Part shown: in pieces, positions 28,111-36,895 of the stretch
Numbering within the stretch: the stretch's first letter is position 1
Layout of the letters: each line of letters opens with the position of its first letter
NCBI GenBank assembly: GCA_947475895.1
Contig: CANJMF010000001.1
Span: forward strand, 1 to 64,000
Origin: Fidelibacterota bacterium
Lineage (GTDB): Bacteria > Pseudomonadota > Alphaproteobacteria > Rhodospirillales > Rhodospirillaceae
Length of the DNA: 64,000 nucleotides
Direction of reading: 5' to 3'
The notes under the pieces: model-generated
Told to the model about the DNA's origin: nothing
Seen by the model: the letters and a program-made list of their open reading frames with translations, nothing else
Databases searched by the model: none
Program-made: the position numbers and the translations under genes

Positions 28111-29532
28111 ATGATGACCTCACGTTTCGTGATGCTGATTTCATGCGTGTCTCTTGGGGCATGCGCTTATCACCCACCACAGCTCGACATGCCTCCCGGC
28201 TGGGACGCGCTCGGCAGGAACGTCGCCACGGAAGGCGCGGTCGTTCCCGACTCCACATGGTGGACGCACTTCGAAAGCGAGGAGCTCAATCAGCTTGTGA
28301 CCGAAGCGCAAGCCAACAACCACGACCTCAAAGCGGCCGTCGCACGCATTCTTGGCGCGCAGGCCAACGCAAAAATCGCCAGTGGCGCCTTATTTCCCCT
28401 TCTTGGAGGAACGTTTAACGCAAACCGCAGCGTGCGGGAAAACCCGGGCTTACCGACGACCCGGACAACGAGTTACCAGGCCAGCCTTCAGGCGTCTTAC
28501 CAAGTGGATCTTTTCGGTCAAATTCGCAATTCAGCTTGGGCTGCCGATGAGCGGGTCGAGGCGAGCCTCTTTGCGAAGGAAAGCACCGCCATCACGCTGA
28601 CGTCGGACGTGATCAACGCCTACCTTCAGGTATTGTCGGCACGCGAACGTTTAACGCTCGCCGATAGTCGGCTGAAAAACGCCGAAGAGATTTTGCGCAT
28701 CCTCGAACTGCAGCGCCGCGTCGGTACGCTGTCGGAGCTGGAACTCGCGCAACAGCGCAGCGCCCTCGCGACACAGCGCGCATCATTGCCCACCTTGCGC
28801 CTTGCCGAGCAACAGGCCCTCAACGGCCTTGCTGTTCTGCTTGGACGCGTGCCGGAGAATTTTAGTATCAAAGGCAAGACGTTGGCCGATATTCGCCTGC
28901 CGCAAGTGACGGCCGGAATTCCCTCGACCCTTCTTTTCCGGCGACCCGATCTCCGCGCGGCGGAAGCGAGCCTTAAGTCCGCCCATTACGACGTCAATGC
29001 GGCGCGTGCCGCGCGATTCCCGAGCATATCCTTGACGGCGAACGGCGGCACGGCGAGCAGCGCTTTTGATAATCTCTTCAGCGCCGGTACGATGTTTTAC
29101 ACGTTGGCAGGATCGCTCGCGCAAACGATTTTCGCAGGCGGCCGCCTTGAAGGTGCGCAACAAGCGGCACAAGCGCAGTATCGTGAACTTCTTGAAACTT
29201 ATCGCCAGACTGTTCTGGCCTCGCTTCGAGACACCGAAACGGCGCTTGATGCGGTCTATCAAAATGGCCAGCAATTCGAATATACACGCGAGGCTTCGAC
29301 GCAGGCCGACGAAGCTTACCGCTTGGCGGTCTTGCGCTATCGCTCAGGCATCATTGATTTCCAAACCGTGCTGAATGCACAGAACGCTGCCTTCCAAGCC
29401 CAGGAAGCGGTGGTGCAATCTGAGCTGTCGCGCTTTACGGCCGTTGTTGGTTTGTCTTTGGCCCTCGGGGGCGGGTGGAACGGCGAATTGCCGGCAGCAC
29501 CCTTGTTGAGTACGGTTTCAGACACCAACTAA
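28111..29532 (+). CDS. RND-type outer-membrane efflux lipoprotein (NodT/TolC family)
   Basis: A 473-residue outer-membrane factor. The N-terminus ([18 protein letters not shown]) ends in a lipobox, so it should be a lipoprotein with Cys as residue 1 of the mature form. Two outer-membrane-efflux repeats follow (for example [20 protein letters not shown] and [13 protein letters not shown]), with the typical [15 protein letters not shown] segment. The start could be 28111 or 28114; a GTG at 28090 is also in frame. No adaptor or inner-membrane pump gene is adjacent, so it is an orphan channel component. The gene is divergent from the CDP-alcohol transferase. Confidence 0.9.
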   Translation: MMTSRFVMLISCVSLGACAYHPPQLDMPPGWDALGRNVATEGAVVPDSTWWTHFESEELNQLVTEAQANNHDLKAAVARILGAQANAKIASGALFPLLGGTFNANRSVRENPGLPTTRTTSYQASLQASYQVDLFGQIRNSAWAADERVEASLFAKESTAITLTSDVINAYLQVLSARERLTLADSRLKNAEEILRILELQRRVGTLSELELAQQRSALATQRASLPTLRLAEQQALNGLAVLLGRVPENFSIKGKTLADIRLPQVTAGIPSTLLFRRPDLRAAEASLKSAHYDVNAARAARFPSISLTANGGTASSAFDNLFSAGTMFYTLAGSLAQTIFAGGRLEGAQQAAQAQYRELLETYRQTVLASLRDTETALDAVYQNGQQFEYTREASTQADEAYRLAVLRYRSGIIDFQTVLNAQNAAFQAQEAVVQSELSRFTAVVGLSLALGGGWNGELPAAPLLSTVSDTN

Positions 29533-29557
29533 TCGGAAACCACCCGGGAGAACCGCC

Positions 29558-30202
29558 ATGTTCCTCACCAAAACCCAAATGCCCAGCGCGAAAAACGCGC
29601 TGCCCGGCCGCGGCGATGCCATGCCCGTGCCCGAAACGCATTTCGTCAACGGCAACCGCCTGAAGGGTCCGTTCCCTGAGGGCCTGGAGACAGCCCTTTT
29701 TGGCCTCGGCTGTTTCTGGGGCGCTGAAAGATTGTTTTGGAAAATCCCGGGCGTCTACTCGACGCAGGTGGGCTACGCCGCGGGCTTTACGCCGAATCCT
29801 ACCTACAAAGAAGTCTGCTCCGGTCAGACAGGGCACAACGAAGTTGTGCGCGTGCAGTTCGACCCGAAGCAGGTCAGCTACGAGCAAATTTTAAAAGCCT
29901 TTTGGGAAAGCCACAATCCGACGCAAGGCATGCAGCAAGGCAACGACGCGGGCACGCAATACCGGTCGGGTGTGTATGTGTTCAACGACGCACAGCGCAA
30001 AGCCGCCGAAGCGTCGAAGACCACTTATGAAAAAGCATTGAAGGCGAAGGGCTACGGCGCCATCACCACGGAAATTCTCGATGCGCCGCCGTTTTATTAT
30101 GCCGAGGATTATCACCAGCAATATCTGGCCAAGAACCCCGGCGGCTATTGCGGCCTTGGCGGCACCAACGTGAGTTGCCCCGCGTTCGCGACAACGTCTT
30201 AG
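29558..30202 (+). CDS. msrA: Peptide-methionine (S)-S-oxide reductase
   Basis: Repairs oxidised methionine (S-sulfoxide) in proteins. It has 214 residues, with about 50 N-terminal residues before the catalytic motif [15 protein letters not shown], whose Cys is the nucleophile. Further family blocks are [43 protein letters not shown] and the tail [16 protein letters not shown] with candidate resolving cysteines. AGAACC precedes the ATG weakly. Its stop is 4 bases from the convergent SDR gene. A single-domain MsrA; no MsrB is nearby. Confidence 0.95.
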   Translation: MFLTKTQMPSAKNALPGRGDAMPVPETHFVNGNRLKGPFPEGLETALFGLGCFWGAERLFWKIPGVYSTQVGYAAGFTPNPTYKEVCSGQTGHNEVVRVQFDPKQVSYEQILKAFWESHNPTQGMQQGNDAGTQYRSGVYVFNDAQRKAAEASKTTYEKALKAKGYGAITTEILDAPPFYYAEDYHQQYLAKNPGGYCGLGGTNVSCPAFATTS

Positions 30203-30206
30203 ACGC

Positions 30207-30980
30207 TCACCACGGCAAAGGCTTGCCGTCGAAGTTCAGCGGCTTGTCGCTGTTCTCTTGCGTTAAACCATCGATCACTTTGATCATGGCGGAGACCGCA
30301 TCGGCGGGTTTCAGGTCGTTGGCCGCCCGCTCGCCAACGAGCTCACGGCGCATGGCGGTGTCGGCGACGCCCGGCGCCACCAGCCCAACGGTTACGCCCT
30401 TACCGCGCAAATCGCTCGCGAGGCCTTTCATGACCATATTCAGGGCCACTTTGCTCGCGCGGTAGAAATAGACGTTTCCACCCAAAGAGCCGGTGGAAAT
30501 AACGCCCGCGCCGCTGGTGATGGCAACGATCTTTTTTTGCTGGCTGGCGATGACGTTATCGCGAAAGGCCTGCGATACCGCGAGCGCACCGTAAACGTTC
30601 ACGCCCATCACGTCTTGGAAATTGGCGTAGTTGAAACCGCCCAAGGTCTGACCAATCGTATCACCTAAGACACCAGCGTTGTTGATAAGGAGGTCAATGG
30701 GTTTGCCTTTGTATTTATTGGCAAGCAAATTGATTCCCGGCTCGTCCATCACATCGAGTTTTTCAAGCGTGACATTGCGGTACTTGGCGGCGAGGTCTTT
30801 AAGATCCTTCGCCGTCTCGGGCGCGCGGGCTGTGGCGATGACGGTCCAACCTTTCTCGGCGTATTGCCGGGCGAATTCGAGACCCAGACCGCGATTAGAG
30901 CCCGTAACCAGGACCGTCGCGGCCTCGGCATGAGATGCACCGAGTGCTGCCAGCGCTGCCGCAATCAACAATCGTTTCAT
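30207..30980 (-). CDS. Short-chain dehydrogenase/reductase with an N-terminal signal peptide
   Basis: A 257-residue classical [17 protein letters not shown] (cofactor loop), NNAGVLG, active Ser in ITSGAGVIS and YRASK catalytic Tyr/Lys. The unusual part is the start, [20 protein letters not shown], which looks like a Sec signal peptide cut just before the Rossmann strand ATVLVTG. Periplasmic SDRs are rare because NAD(P) is cytoplasmic. A good RBS (AGGAGA) precedes this ATG. It starts 9 bases after the Asp-box protein stop, so it belongs to the MoaD-like/propeller operon. Substrate unknown. Confidence 0.85.
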   Translation of the reverse strand: MKRLLIAAALAALGASHAEAATVLVTGSNRGLGLEFARQYAEKGWTVIATARAPETAKDLKDLAAKYRNVTLEKLDVMDEPGINLLANKYKGKPIDLLINNAGVLGDTIGQTLGGFNYANFQDVMGVNVYGALAVSQAFRDNVIASQQKKIVAITSGAGVISTGSLGGNVYFYRASKVALNMVMKGLASDLRGKGVTVGLVAPGVADTAMRRELVGERAANDLKPADAVSAMIKVIDGLTQENSDKPLNFDGKPLPW

Positions 30981-30989
30981 CGAAATCTC

Positions 30990-32078
30990 CTAAGCCATTT
31001 TCACGGCGTTAATCGGCGGTAAGTGCGCCGACAGCAACGACCAATCCTCGCCACCATTCTCCGAAGCCCACAAGGCTCCCGTCGTTGAGCCCATGGCCAG
31101 GCGATTACCCGTTTCGTCGACCGCGAGGCCGTGACGATAGACTAGGTCCCAGGCATCGCCTTGCGGTAGGCCGCGGCGCAGCGTGTCGAAGGTTTTGGCG
31201 CCGTCACGCGTGCGGTTCACGACAACATTGCCGTCGACGGGATAGCGATATTCGTCTTTCTGCGCGGGCACGAACCACGCCGTTTCGGGATTTTGAGGAT
31301 GCACAGCGACCGGAAATCCAAATCCTGACACAGGTGCGTTCTTGATTTCGTGCCAGCTCTTGAGGTTGTCGGTCGAGCGAAAGATCCCGTTGTGATGCTG
31401 CAACCAGTACACGTCGGGCGATGCCGCGCACTGCACCATCATATGCACGTCTTGAGTGACCGGATCTTCTGCTTGATTGGGCGGCGTATAATCGCTGCGC
31501 ATGCCATGGCCAGCGATACTCCAGGTCTGGCCGCCATCCTCGGTCAACGTTACCCCGCCGCAAGAAACGCCCACGGCAACGCGCTGCGCGTTGCGCGGAT
31601 CAACGCAAATGGAGTGCAGCGCCGTATCCACCGTGCCGCCGCCGAACCAGCGCGCACGCTCGGGCATATTCCAGAGAGGCTCGTTCAAACTCCAGGTCGC
31701 ACCGAGATCGGGGGAATAAAATAAACCCGCGGGCGCGCACCCTGCCCACATGGCGTTGGGATTTTTTGGATCGGCCCAAGCTAAGGCCCAAATCTGCGAT
31801 ACGGCCGGCGCTTTCGCATCGGCTTCGCTGCTCTCGACTTTTGGGAACATAGGTGGCGTAATTTCGGTCCAGGAAGCTCCGGCGTCCGTGGAACGATGAA
31901 GCTTCACGCCGAAATGCCCGAGATTGAGCGCGGCGAATACCGTGCGGTTGTCGGGCGAGGCCAAAGTCAGGGTCACCGGTGAACCTGTAAAGGCAGTTGA
32001 TGTGTGAACCCAACTCTCACCGCGATGCGTGTAGATCATCAGCCCTTTACGTGTGGAAACATATAAATGGTCTGCCAT
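30990..32078 (-). CDS. Asp-box (BNR) beta-propeller, sialidase-like protein
   Basis: A 362-residue protein made of repeated Asp boxes (S/T-x-D-x-G-x-T-W): STDAGASWTE, SPDLGATWSL, TEDGGQTWSI, STDNLKSWHE, TRDGAKTFDT and SENGGEDWSL. This predicts a six- or seven-bladed propeller of the sialidase/VPS10 type. No signal peptide is visible from the ATG at 32078 (MADHLYVSTRKGL), which has GGAGCAAG upstream. Sialidase catalytic residues are not evident, so calling it an enzyme is risky. It follows a MoaD-like gene by 16 bases and precedes the SDR by 9. Confidence 0.75.
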   Translation of the reverse strand: MADHLYVSTRKGLMIYTHRGESWVHTSTAFTGSPVTLTLASPDNRTVFAALNLGHFGVKLHRSTDAGASWTEITPPMFPKVESSEADAKAPAVSQIWALAWADPKNPNAMWAGCAPAGLFYSPDLGATWSLNEPLWNMPERARWFGGGTVDTALHSICVDPRNAQRVAVGVSCGGVTLTEDGGQTWSIAGHGMRSDYTPPNQAEDPVTQDVHMMVQCAASPDVYWLQHHNGIFRSTDNLKSWHEIKNAPVSGFGFPVAVHPQNPETAWFVPAQKDEYRYPVDGNVVVNRTRDGAKTFDTLRRGLPQGDAWDLVYRHGLAVDETGNRLAMGSTTGALWASENGGEDWSLLSAHLPPINAVKMA

Positions 32079-32094
32079 CGATCTTGCTCCTCTC

Positions 32095-32361
32095 TTACCC
32101 CCCGGACAGGGCTTGCATGACATAAAGCTCGCTATCGGAATTTAGAGGGTGGGCCAGTACGCCGCTACGGACATGAATACCGTCGACGAATACCGCGATA
32201 TGCAAACGTATCCGGTCCTGATCGTCGAGGACATACCCTCGGGCAGCGGGGTAGCGCGCGAAAACGTCGCATAGCGCTTCCGCGACATTTCCGCCGCGTG
32301 CTTCGATCGCGCCCGTTGGCACCACATGCCGGAGATGCGACGTGAAATGGACTTGGACCAT
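32095..32361 (-). CDS. MoaD/ThiS-family ubiquitin-like protein
   Basis: An 88-residue beta-grasp protein (MVQVHFTSHLRHVVP...) ending in ALSGG. The C-terminal Gly-Gly is the site that E1-like enzymes adenylate and thiocarboxylate in MoaD, ThiS and related sulfur carriers. The start at 32361 gives the normal family length; the frame continues 54 codons upstream but that part is antisense to the FkbM gene. No MoeB/ThiF-type activating gene and no MoaE are in the window. It is the first gene of the MoaD-like/Asp-box/SDR operon. Role beyond a sulfur-carrier-like fold is unknown. Confidence 0.78.
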   Translation of the reverse strand: MVQVHFTSHLRHVVPTGAIEARGGNVAEALCDVFARYPAARGYVLDDQDRIRLHIAVFVDGIHVRSGVLAHPLNSDSELYVMQALSGG

Positions 32362-32416
32362 CAGGGCATGGTGCAAGAGCCGCCGGGATCGTGCAAGATG
32401 GCGTGGGGTTTCAAAC

Positions 32417-33496
32417 GTGACCATTGCCAGCGCCATAACCATTGCACAGAGTCTTGCGAGCATCGACCAAGCCGGCGCGGCGACGCCAGCAGGCAAGGCG
32501 GAGCTCGTGCGCCTTGTGCGCACAGGTGCCGGCGGGTCGGACGTTTTGGCGCGGGTCAGCCTCGCTATGTCCGGGCCGATACAACGTACAGCGGAAGATG
32601 TGGAACTGTTGCTTGCCCACGCGCAAATGTCGTGGATCGCCGATCAACGCAACCCCGAGGCTTCGCGCGCCCGCGACAGCGCGCGTGCCTTGATCGAACT
32701 CGTGCCCGACCTGGCCGACGGCTATCGCCTCCTCGGCTTCGCGCACCTAACGCGTGGCGATTACCGCGATGCGTTCTTGGCCTTCTCGGCGGTGAAGACT
32801 CTGCCGACGCCCGCCAACTACGATAACTTCCGCGCACTCGCGCGATTACTCATGACGGGCACGAAGCAAGCGCGGTTTGAACTGGCCGGCGAGCGTTACA
32901 GTTTCGACCTGACAACACACAACGCCGCCGCCGTGGAATCCAGCGCCTTCCACGCCGTAGGCGCGTTGACGGAGTGGGAAGAGCTTCAATATCTCGCCGC
33001 GACCTTGCCGCGCGAAAAAACGCGGCGAATTGTCGAGGTTGGGGTTTTGCTGGGCAACCACAGCGCCTTTTTCCTAAAAGCCATGCGCCCTGATTCCATC
33101 ACGCTGATCGACGGCGACCCCGCCAACATTCCTTTCATCGAGCGCACGGTCTTTTACAATCTGCCCGAGCCCAGGCCCACGGTGGACGTGCAATGCGCGT
33201 TCGTGGCGGGCGCTATCGGCGAAGGAACGTTTGCCGGCGCCAAAATTCAGAAAAAGCCATTGGTCGATTTGGTGCACGGCGGCGTGGATTTCCTCAAAAT
33301 CGACGTGGATGGCGGCGAACGCCATTTATTGAACGGTGCCGTGGCGGTTATTGAAACTTCGCGCCCCGCCGTCATGATCGAAACGACGCCCACAACCCAT
33401 CAGGCTGTCGTGGCTTGGTTCGCCGAGCGCCAATACAAGACCACGAAGGTGTTCGATCGCGGCAGCCATCGCAACGTGGTGTTGATGCCGTCATGA
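32417..33496 (+). CDS. FkbM-family methyltransferase with helical N-terminal domain
   Basis: A 359-residue protein from the GTG at 32417 (TIASAITIAQSLASID); an in-frame start at 32342 exists but would run into the MoaD-like gene. Residues 1-150 are helical with a TPR-like segment (DGYRLLGFAHLTRGDYRDAF). The C-terminal domain has the FkbM methyltransferase motifs VEVGVLLGNHSAFFLK, ITLIDGDPA and FLKIDVDGGERHLLNG. It likely methylates a glycan or small molecule. The next gene starts on its stop codon (ATGA), and together with the 23-residue peptide gene they form a tight operon. Confidence 0.75.
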   Translation: MTIASAITIAQSLASIDQAGAATPAGKAELVRLVRTGAGGSDVLARVSLAMSGPIQRTAEDVELLLAHAQMSWIADQRNPEASRARDSARALIELVPDLADGYRLLGFAHLTRGDYRDAFLAFSAVKTLPTPANYDNFRALARLLMTGTKQARFELAGERYSFDLTTHNAAAVESSAFHAVGALTEWEELQYLAATLPREKTRRIVEVGVLLGNHSAFFLKAMRPDSITLIDGDPANIPFIERTVFYNLPEPRPTVDVQCAFVAGAIGEGTFAGAKIQKKPLVDLVHGGVDFLKIDVDGGERHLLNGAVAVIETSRPAVMIETTPTTHQAVVAWFAERQYKTTKVFDRGSHRNVVLMPS

Positions 33497-34521
33497 GCGA
33501 CGATCTTCGCAACGCCTTCGCGCGCGGCATTTATTTTCATGCCGTGGGCGGGCCACTGACGCACAACGCCGGATGCCTTGTCGAAGGCGCGATCGCGCTC
33601 GAGATTCCCGTGAAGCTGTGCGGCGCTCACATTACATCGCGGCCGGTGTCCATGCCGTTGGCGGGCGTGAATCTGACGTCGCATGTCGCACCTCTTCAAA
33701 ATGGGCTTTCGGGATACATCGTCGACATTACACATACGAATGCGTACGCGCCCCTTGAAGGTATCGGCGATGGGCGCACAGCTTACCTGAATCAAAGCGA
33801 CTCTGCGACGTTCAGCCGCGTTCCGGACAACGAAACGCTGTTCGTGGCGCATGAAAATAAATTCATCGACAGAGGTGGCATACGCCATCCCATCGCCTTC
33901 GGACTGAGTCGGGGCCTGATCGCAGCCACTGAAAATCGGCCGAAATTTTCGCAACGTCAGTCCAAAGCGCTTCGCAATTTCCGCGCAACGCTGAGCCAGA
34001 GTCTGCGCGCCCTATTGGATATTTCCTATGTTCCCGCTCTCGATAAGCGTTTGCCGGTGGACCGCGCAAACCTCGGGCCTGCGGCCTACCTGCAGTCGTT
34101 GTTGAGTTCGTCGGTTTGCCTGGCTTACGGCGGTGATTTCTATTCGCCCATCGCCGGCAACGCGTGGTTCAAGCAAAGCGATCCTAACCTCGCCGCGCTT
34201 CATGATTTTGCGCGTTTCGAAGCGCCTGCCGCCGTGCTGCGTTGGGATAGTTTCCGTCTGTGGGAATCCTTCGCCGCCGGGTGTGTCACGGTACACCTCG
34301 ACTTCGAAAAATATGGGTTTGCCTTACCGCATGTGCCGATTGCGTGGGAACACTATGTGCCAATTGATCTCGACAGTATTGCTGCGTCCGCCGAGCAATT
34401 GATGGACCGTTCTAAGGAGTGGCCGGACATTGCTGAACGCGGCCGCGCCTGGGCCATCAAACACTATGCCCCCAAGCCCACTGCCGAGCGCGTACTGCGC
34501 GCTATGTTGGGCCAACCATGA
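33493..34521 (+). CDS. Exostosin/GT-B-like glycosyltransferase-like protein
   Basis: A 342-residue protein whose ATG overlaps the FkbM gene stop. The N-terminal half is not recognised. The C-terminal part reads RLWESFAAGCVTVHLDFEK, followed by a proline-containing HVPIAWEHYVPIDLDSI segment and a helix with GRAWAIKHYAPKPTAERV. This is the pattern of glycosyltransferases (exostosin/CgeB-like) that bind nucleotide-sugar, where an 'E-fAaGc-p' motif contacts the donor. Partnership with an FkbM methyltransferase suggests glycan synthesis and capping. The specific activity is inferred and unproved. Confidence 0.5.
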   Translation: MSDDLRNAFARGIYFHAVGGPLTHNAGCLVEGAIALEIPVKLCGAHITSRPVSMPLAGVNLTSHVAPLQNGLSGYIVDITHTNAYAPLEGIGDGRTAYLNQSDSATFSRVPDNETLFVAHENKFIDRGGIRHPIAFGLSRGLIAATENRPKFSQRQSKALRNFRATLSQSLRALLDISYVPALDKRLPVDRANLGPAAYLQSLLSSSVCLAYGGDFYSPIAGNAWFKQSDPNLAALHDFARFEAPAAVLRWDSFRLWESFAAGCVTVHLDFEKYGFALPHVPIAWEHYVPIDLDSIAASAEQLMDRSKEWPDIAERGRAWAIKHYAPKPTAERVLRAMLGQP

Positions 34522-34589
34522 GCATCGTTCTTTATTTCTTCTTGGCGTTGGGCATGCTGTTGCTCGTCATTTTGGCGGTGCCGGGATAG
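34518..34589 (+). CDS. 23-residue single-helix membrane peptide
   Basis: A tiny gene whose ATG overlaps the upstream stop as ATGA. It encodes MSIVLYFFLALGMLLLVILA plus three residues (VPG) and ends at TAG 34587-34589. Almost the whole peptide is one membrane helix with no charged residue. The coupling makes translation likely, and the gene is followed 9 bases later by the GFA gene. Similar micro-proteins modulate membrane enzymes in other bacteria; here function is unknown. A chance open frame is possible given its length. Confidence 0.45.
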   Translation: MSIVLYFFLALGMLLLVILAVPG

Positions 34590-34598
34590 GAACCAACT

Positions 34599-35072
34599 AT
34601 GAGCGGTCATCAGGAAGGCGGCTGTGGATGCGGCACCGTGCGCTATCGGTTGGAAACCGAGCCCATGATGGTGCACTGCTGCCATTGCAAAGATTGCCAG
34701 CGCCAGACCGGCAGCGCGTTTGTCCTCAACGGAATCATCGAGACGAATCGCATCACCCTGCTTTCGGGAAACCCCGAGCCGACGCGCATGCCGACCGACA
34801 GCGGGCGGCCCCATGACATCTATCGCTGCACAAAATGCCAAACCGCATTGTGGAGTGACTACGGCGGACGCCCCGGCCTTCGATTTGTGCGTATGGGCAC
34901 GTTGGATAATGCGGCCTCGGTCACGCCTTACGTGCACATTTTTACGCGCTCGAAAGTGCCGTGGGTAGCAATACCCGAAAGCGTCCCGGCGTTTGACGTG
35001 TTCTACGACAAGACGTTCTGGCCACCTGAGGCGGCAGCGCGGCGCGCCGCCGCGACAACTAAGCCGGGATGA
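34599..35072 (+). CDS. GFA-family (glutathione-dependent formaldehyde-activating fold) protein
   Basis: A 157-residue zinc protein of the GFA/CENP-V family. Cysteine clusters are visible: GGCGCGTVRY (Cys9 and Cys11), HCCHCKDCQRQTGSAF and YRCTKCQTALWSDY. These bind two zinc ions in the family fold. The named activity, S-hydroxymethylglutathione formation, is established for Gfa of Paracoccus, but most members are of unknown role. AGGA precedes the ATG. It ends 14 bases inside the convergent yccF-like gene. Confidence 0.85.
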   Translation: MSGHQEGGCGCGTVRYRLETEPMMVHCCHCKDCQRQTGSAFVLNGIIETNRITLLSGNPEPTRMPTDSGRPHDIYRCTKCQTALWSDYGGRPGLRFVRMGTLDNAASVTPYVHIFTRSKVPWVAIPESVPAFDVFYDKTFWPPEAAARRAAATTKPG

Positions 35073-35427
35073 TCGCGGTTCCGACTGGAGCAAGACTGAG
35101 GCGCGCGAGCTTTAAGTGCGCCCAAGCAAACGGTAGGCCGATGACCGTGATGGCGAGAAAGAACGCGCACACCACATGGCCTAAAGCCAGCCACCAGCCG
35201 GCGAATATAAACCACACGATATTGCCGGCAAAACCGACGGGCCCACTTGGCCGATCCTGGACCTGATTGCCAAACGGCAGCAGCGTATAGAGCGCGATCC
35301 GAAATGCCGCAGGCGCCCAGGGCAAACCGATAATGGTGATGGCCATAATAAGCGCGGCGAACATCCAGCCGAACGCCATCGCTAGGCCACCGCAGATCAG
35401 CCACAAGATATTGAGAATCAAGCTCAA
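35059..35427 (-). CDS. YccF-domain inner-membrane protein
   Basis: A 122-residue membrane protein with the duplicated YccF unit. Each unit pairs a membrane helix with the motif ITIIGLPWAPAAFRIA or ITVIGLPFAWAHLKLA, separated by a polar loop with PFGNQVQ. Four hydrophobic segments are predicted. Function of the family is unknown. It overlaps the end of the GFA gene on the other strand. The 222 bases between it and ilvA form the ilvA leader. Confidence 0.85.
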   Translation of the reverse strand: MSLILNILWLICGGLAMAFGWMFAALIMAITIIGLPWAPAAFRIALYTLLPFGNQVQDRPSGPVGFAGNIVWFIFAGWWLALGHVVCAFFLAITVIGLPFAWAHLKLARLSLAPVGTAIIPA

Positions 35428-35463
35428 GCTTCGTTCCTTACCAAACGGCCTTATCAGGCGGGG

Positions 35464-35619
35464 TTGAGCCGCCCATTATTATCACCATTACTGGCTTTTT
35501 CTGGGCACTTATTGCCGTTTTAACGTTTTGCTGGTACCACGTCGGCCATGAACCAGCGGATCAACAGCGCGCGAATTATGGCCCCGGCCCTCTAAGGAGG
35601 CCGGGCTTATGCCGTTTTT
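35464..35619 (+). promoter_or_regulatory. Possible leader/attenuator region upstream of ilvA
   Basis: The 5' flank of ilvA contains a Leu-rich short frame from TTG at 35464 to TAA at 35520 (SRPLLSPLLAFSGHLLPF, with six Leu codons after the start). It also contains a second short frame, ATG at 35548 to TAA at 35595 (MNQRINSARIMAPAL). A 7-base-pair hairpin (arms 35583-35589 and 35599-35605) overlaps that second stop. A weaker hairpin follows, ending in TTTTT at 35615-35619. This resembles amino-acid attenuation of branched-chain genes. The stem is short and the T-run displaced, so the call is tentative. Confidence 0.3.
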
Positions 35620-35649
35620 CGTTCGACTGTTTTAAAGGATCCGACTGCT

Positions 35650-36891
35650 ATGAACTTTGCCTCATCTCCATCTACCAGCCTCACCGCCGCGATGGTTCGC
35701 GCGACGGCGAAGCGTATTGCGCACTCCGTGATCGTTACCCCGACGATCTATTCGCAAGCGCTGTCGCAAATCACGGGCGCCGAGGTGTTCGTGAAGTATG
35801 AAAACATGCAGCACACGGGGGCCTTCAAGGCGCGCGGCGCGGCAGCAAAGCTCACCACGCTCACGGACGCGCAAAAGGCGGCTGGCGTCATTGCGGCCTC
35901 AGCCGGCAATCATGCCCAGGGCGTTGCGTTCCACGCGGGACGCATGGGAATTCCCGCGACCATCGTTATGCCGAAAAACACGCCCTTCGTAAAAACGCGT
36001 AAGACGCGCGATTACGGTGCCGAGGTTGTACTTGAAGGCGAAACCTTCGCCGAGGCCGTAGCCGCAGCCGAGAAATTGACGCAGCAAAAAGGCCTGACGC
36101 CAGTTCACCCCTTCAACGACACGGAAATCATGGCAGGCCAGGGCGGCGTTGGTCTCGAGATCATGGAAGCCGTGCCCGATCTAGATGTCGTGCTTGTACC
36201 GGTGGGCGGCGGCGGCCTTATCGCCGGTCTCACCGTCGCAGCCAAAGACATCAAGCCCCGCGTGGACATCATCGGCGTGGAGACGGAACTCTATCCGGCC
36301 ATGATTAACGTCCTCAAAGGCGGAACGCGTCCGTGCGCGGGCGCGACCATGGCCGAGGGCATTGCCGTGCGCGACGTGGGCGGAAAGTGCGTGCCTTATG
36401 TGCGCGAGCTGGTGAAGGACGTCATCACCGTGACTGAGACGGGTATCGAGCGCGCCATCAGCATGTTTGTGACCGCGGCAAAAACAGTGGCCGAAGGCGC
36501 CGGCGCGTCGCCGCTCAGTGCCCTGCTTGAATACCCTGAGATGTTTCGCGGCCGCAAAGTCGGCCTCGTGCTGTCGGGCGGCAATATTGATTCGCGCATG
36601 TTGTCGTCGATTTTGATGCGTGACTTGGTACGCGTCGGCCAAGTGCTGACATTGAACATCGAAATGCCCGACAAGCCCGGACAGCTAGCCGTCATCGCCA
36701 GCATTTGCGCCGAACTGGGCGCAAATGTGCTGGAAGTATCCCACGGCCGCTTTGCTATGGACTTGTCGGCCACGGCGGCGCGTTTGGGAATCACGATTGA
36801 AACCCGCGATCAAGACCACGCCCGCGAAGTCATCAGCCGCATTCGCGAATCCGGCTTCCGGTTGGCGATCGAAGACCCGACTGCCTCGTAA
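35650..36891 (+). CDS. ilvA: Threonine ammonia-lyase with ACT domain
   Basis: PLP enzyme that deaminates threonine to 2-oxobutanoate, first step of isoleucine synthesis or threonine breakdown. It has 413 residues. The PLP lysine is in KYENMQHTGAFKARGAA, the glycine-rich phosphate loop is VPVGGGGLIAGL, and SAGNHAQGVA matches the substrate loop. A single C-terminal ACT domain starts at LTLNIEMPDKPGQLAVIAS, characteristic of the shorter family type. The upstream region is a possible attenuator. The asparaginase gene begins 4 bases after its stop. Confidence 0.93.
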   Translation: MNFASSPSTSLTAAMVRATAKRIAHSVIVTPTIYSQALSQITGAEVFVKYENMQHTGAFKARGAAAKLTTLTDAQKAAGVIAASAGNHAQGVAFHAGRMGIPATIVMPKNTPFVKTRKTRDYGAEVVLEGETFAEAVAAAEKLTQQKGLTPVHPFNDTEIMAGQGGVGLEIMEAVPDLDVVLVPVGGGGLIAGLTVAAKDIKPRVDIIGVETELYPAMINVLKGGTRPCAGATMAEGIAVRDVGGKCVPYVRELVKDVITVTETGIERAISMFVTAAKTVAEGAGASPLSALLEYPEMFRGRKVGLVLSGGNIDSRMLSSILMRDLVRVGQVLTLNIEMPDKPGQLAVIASICAELGANVLEVSHGRFAMDLSATAARLGITIETRDQDHAREVISRIRESGFRLAIEDPTAS

Positions 36892-36895
36892 GGCC

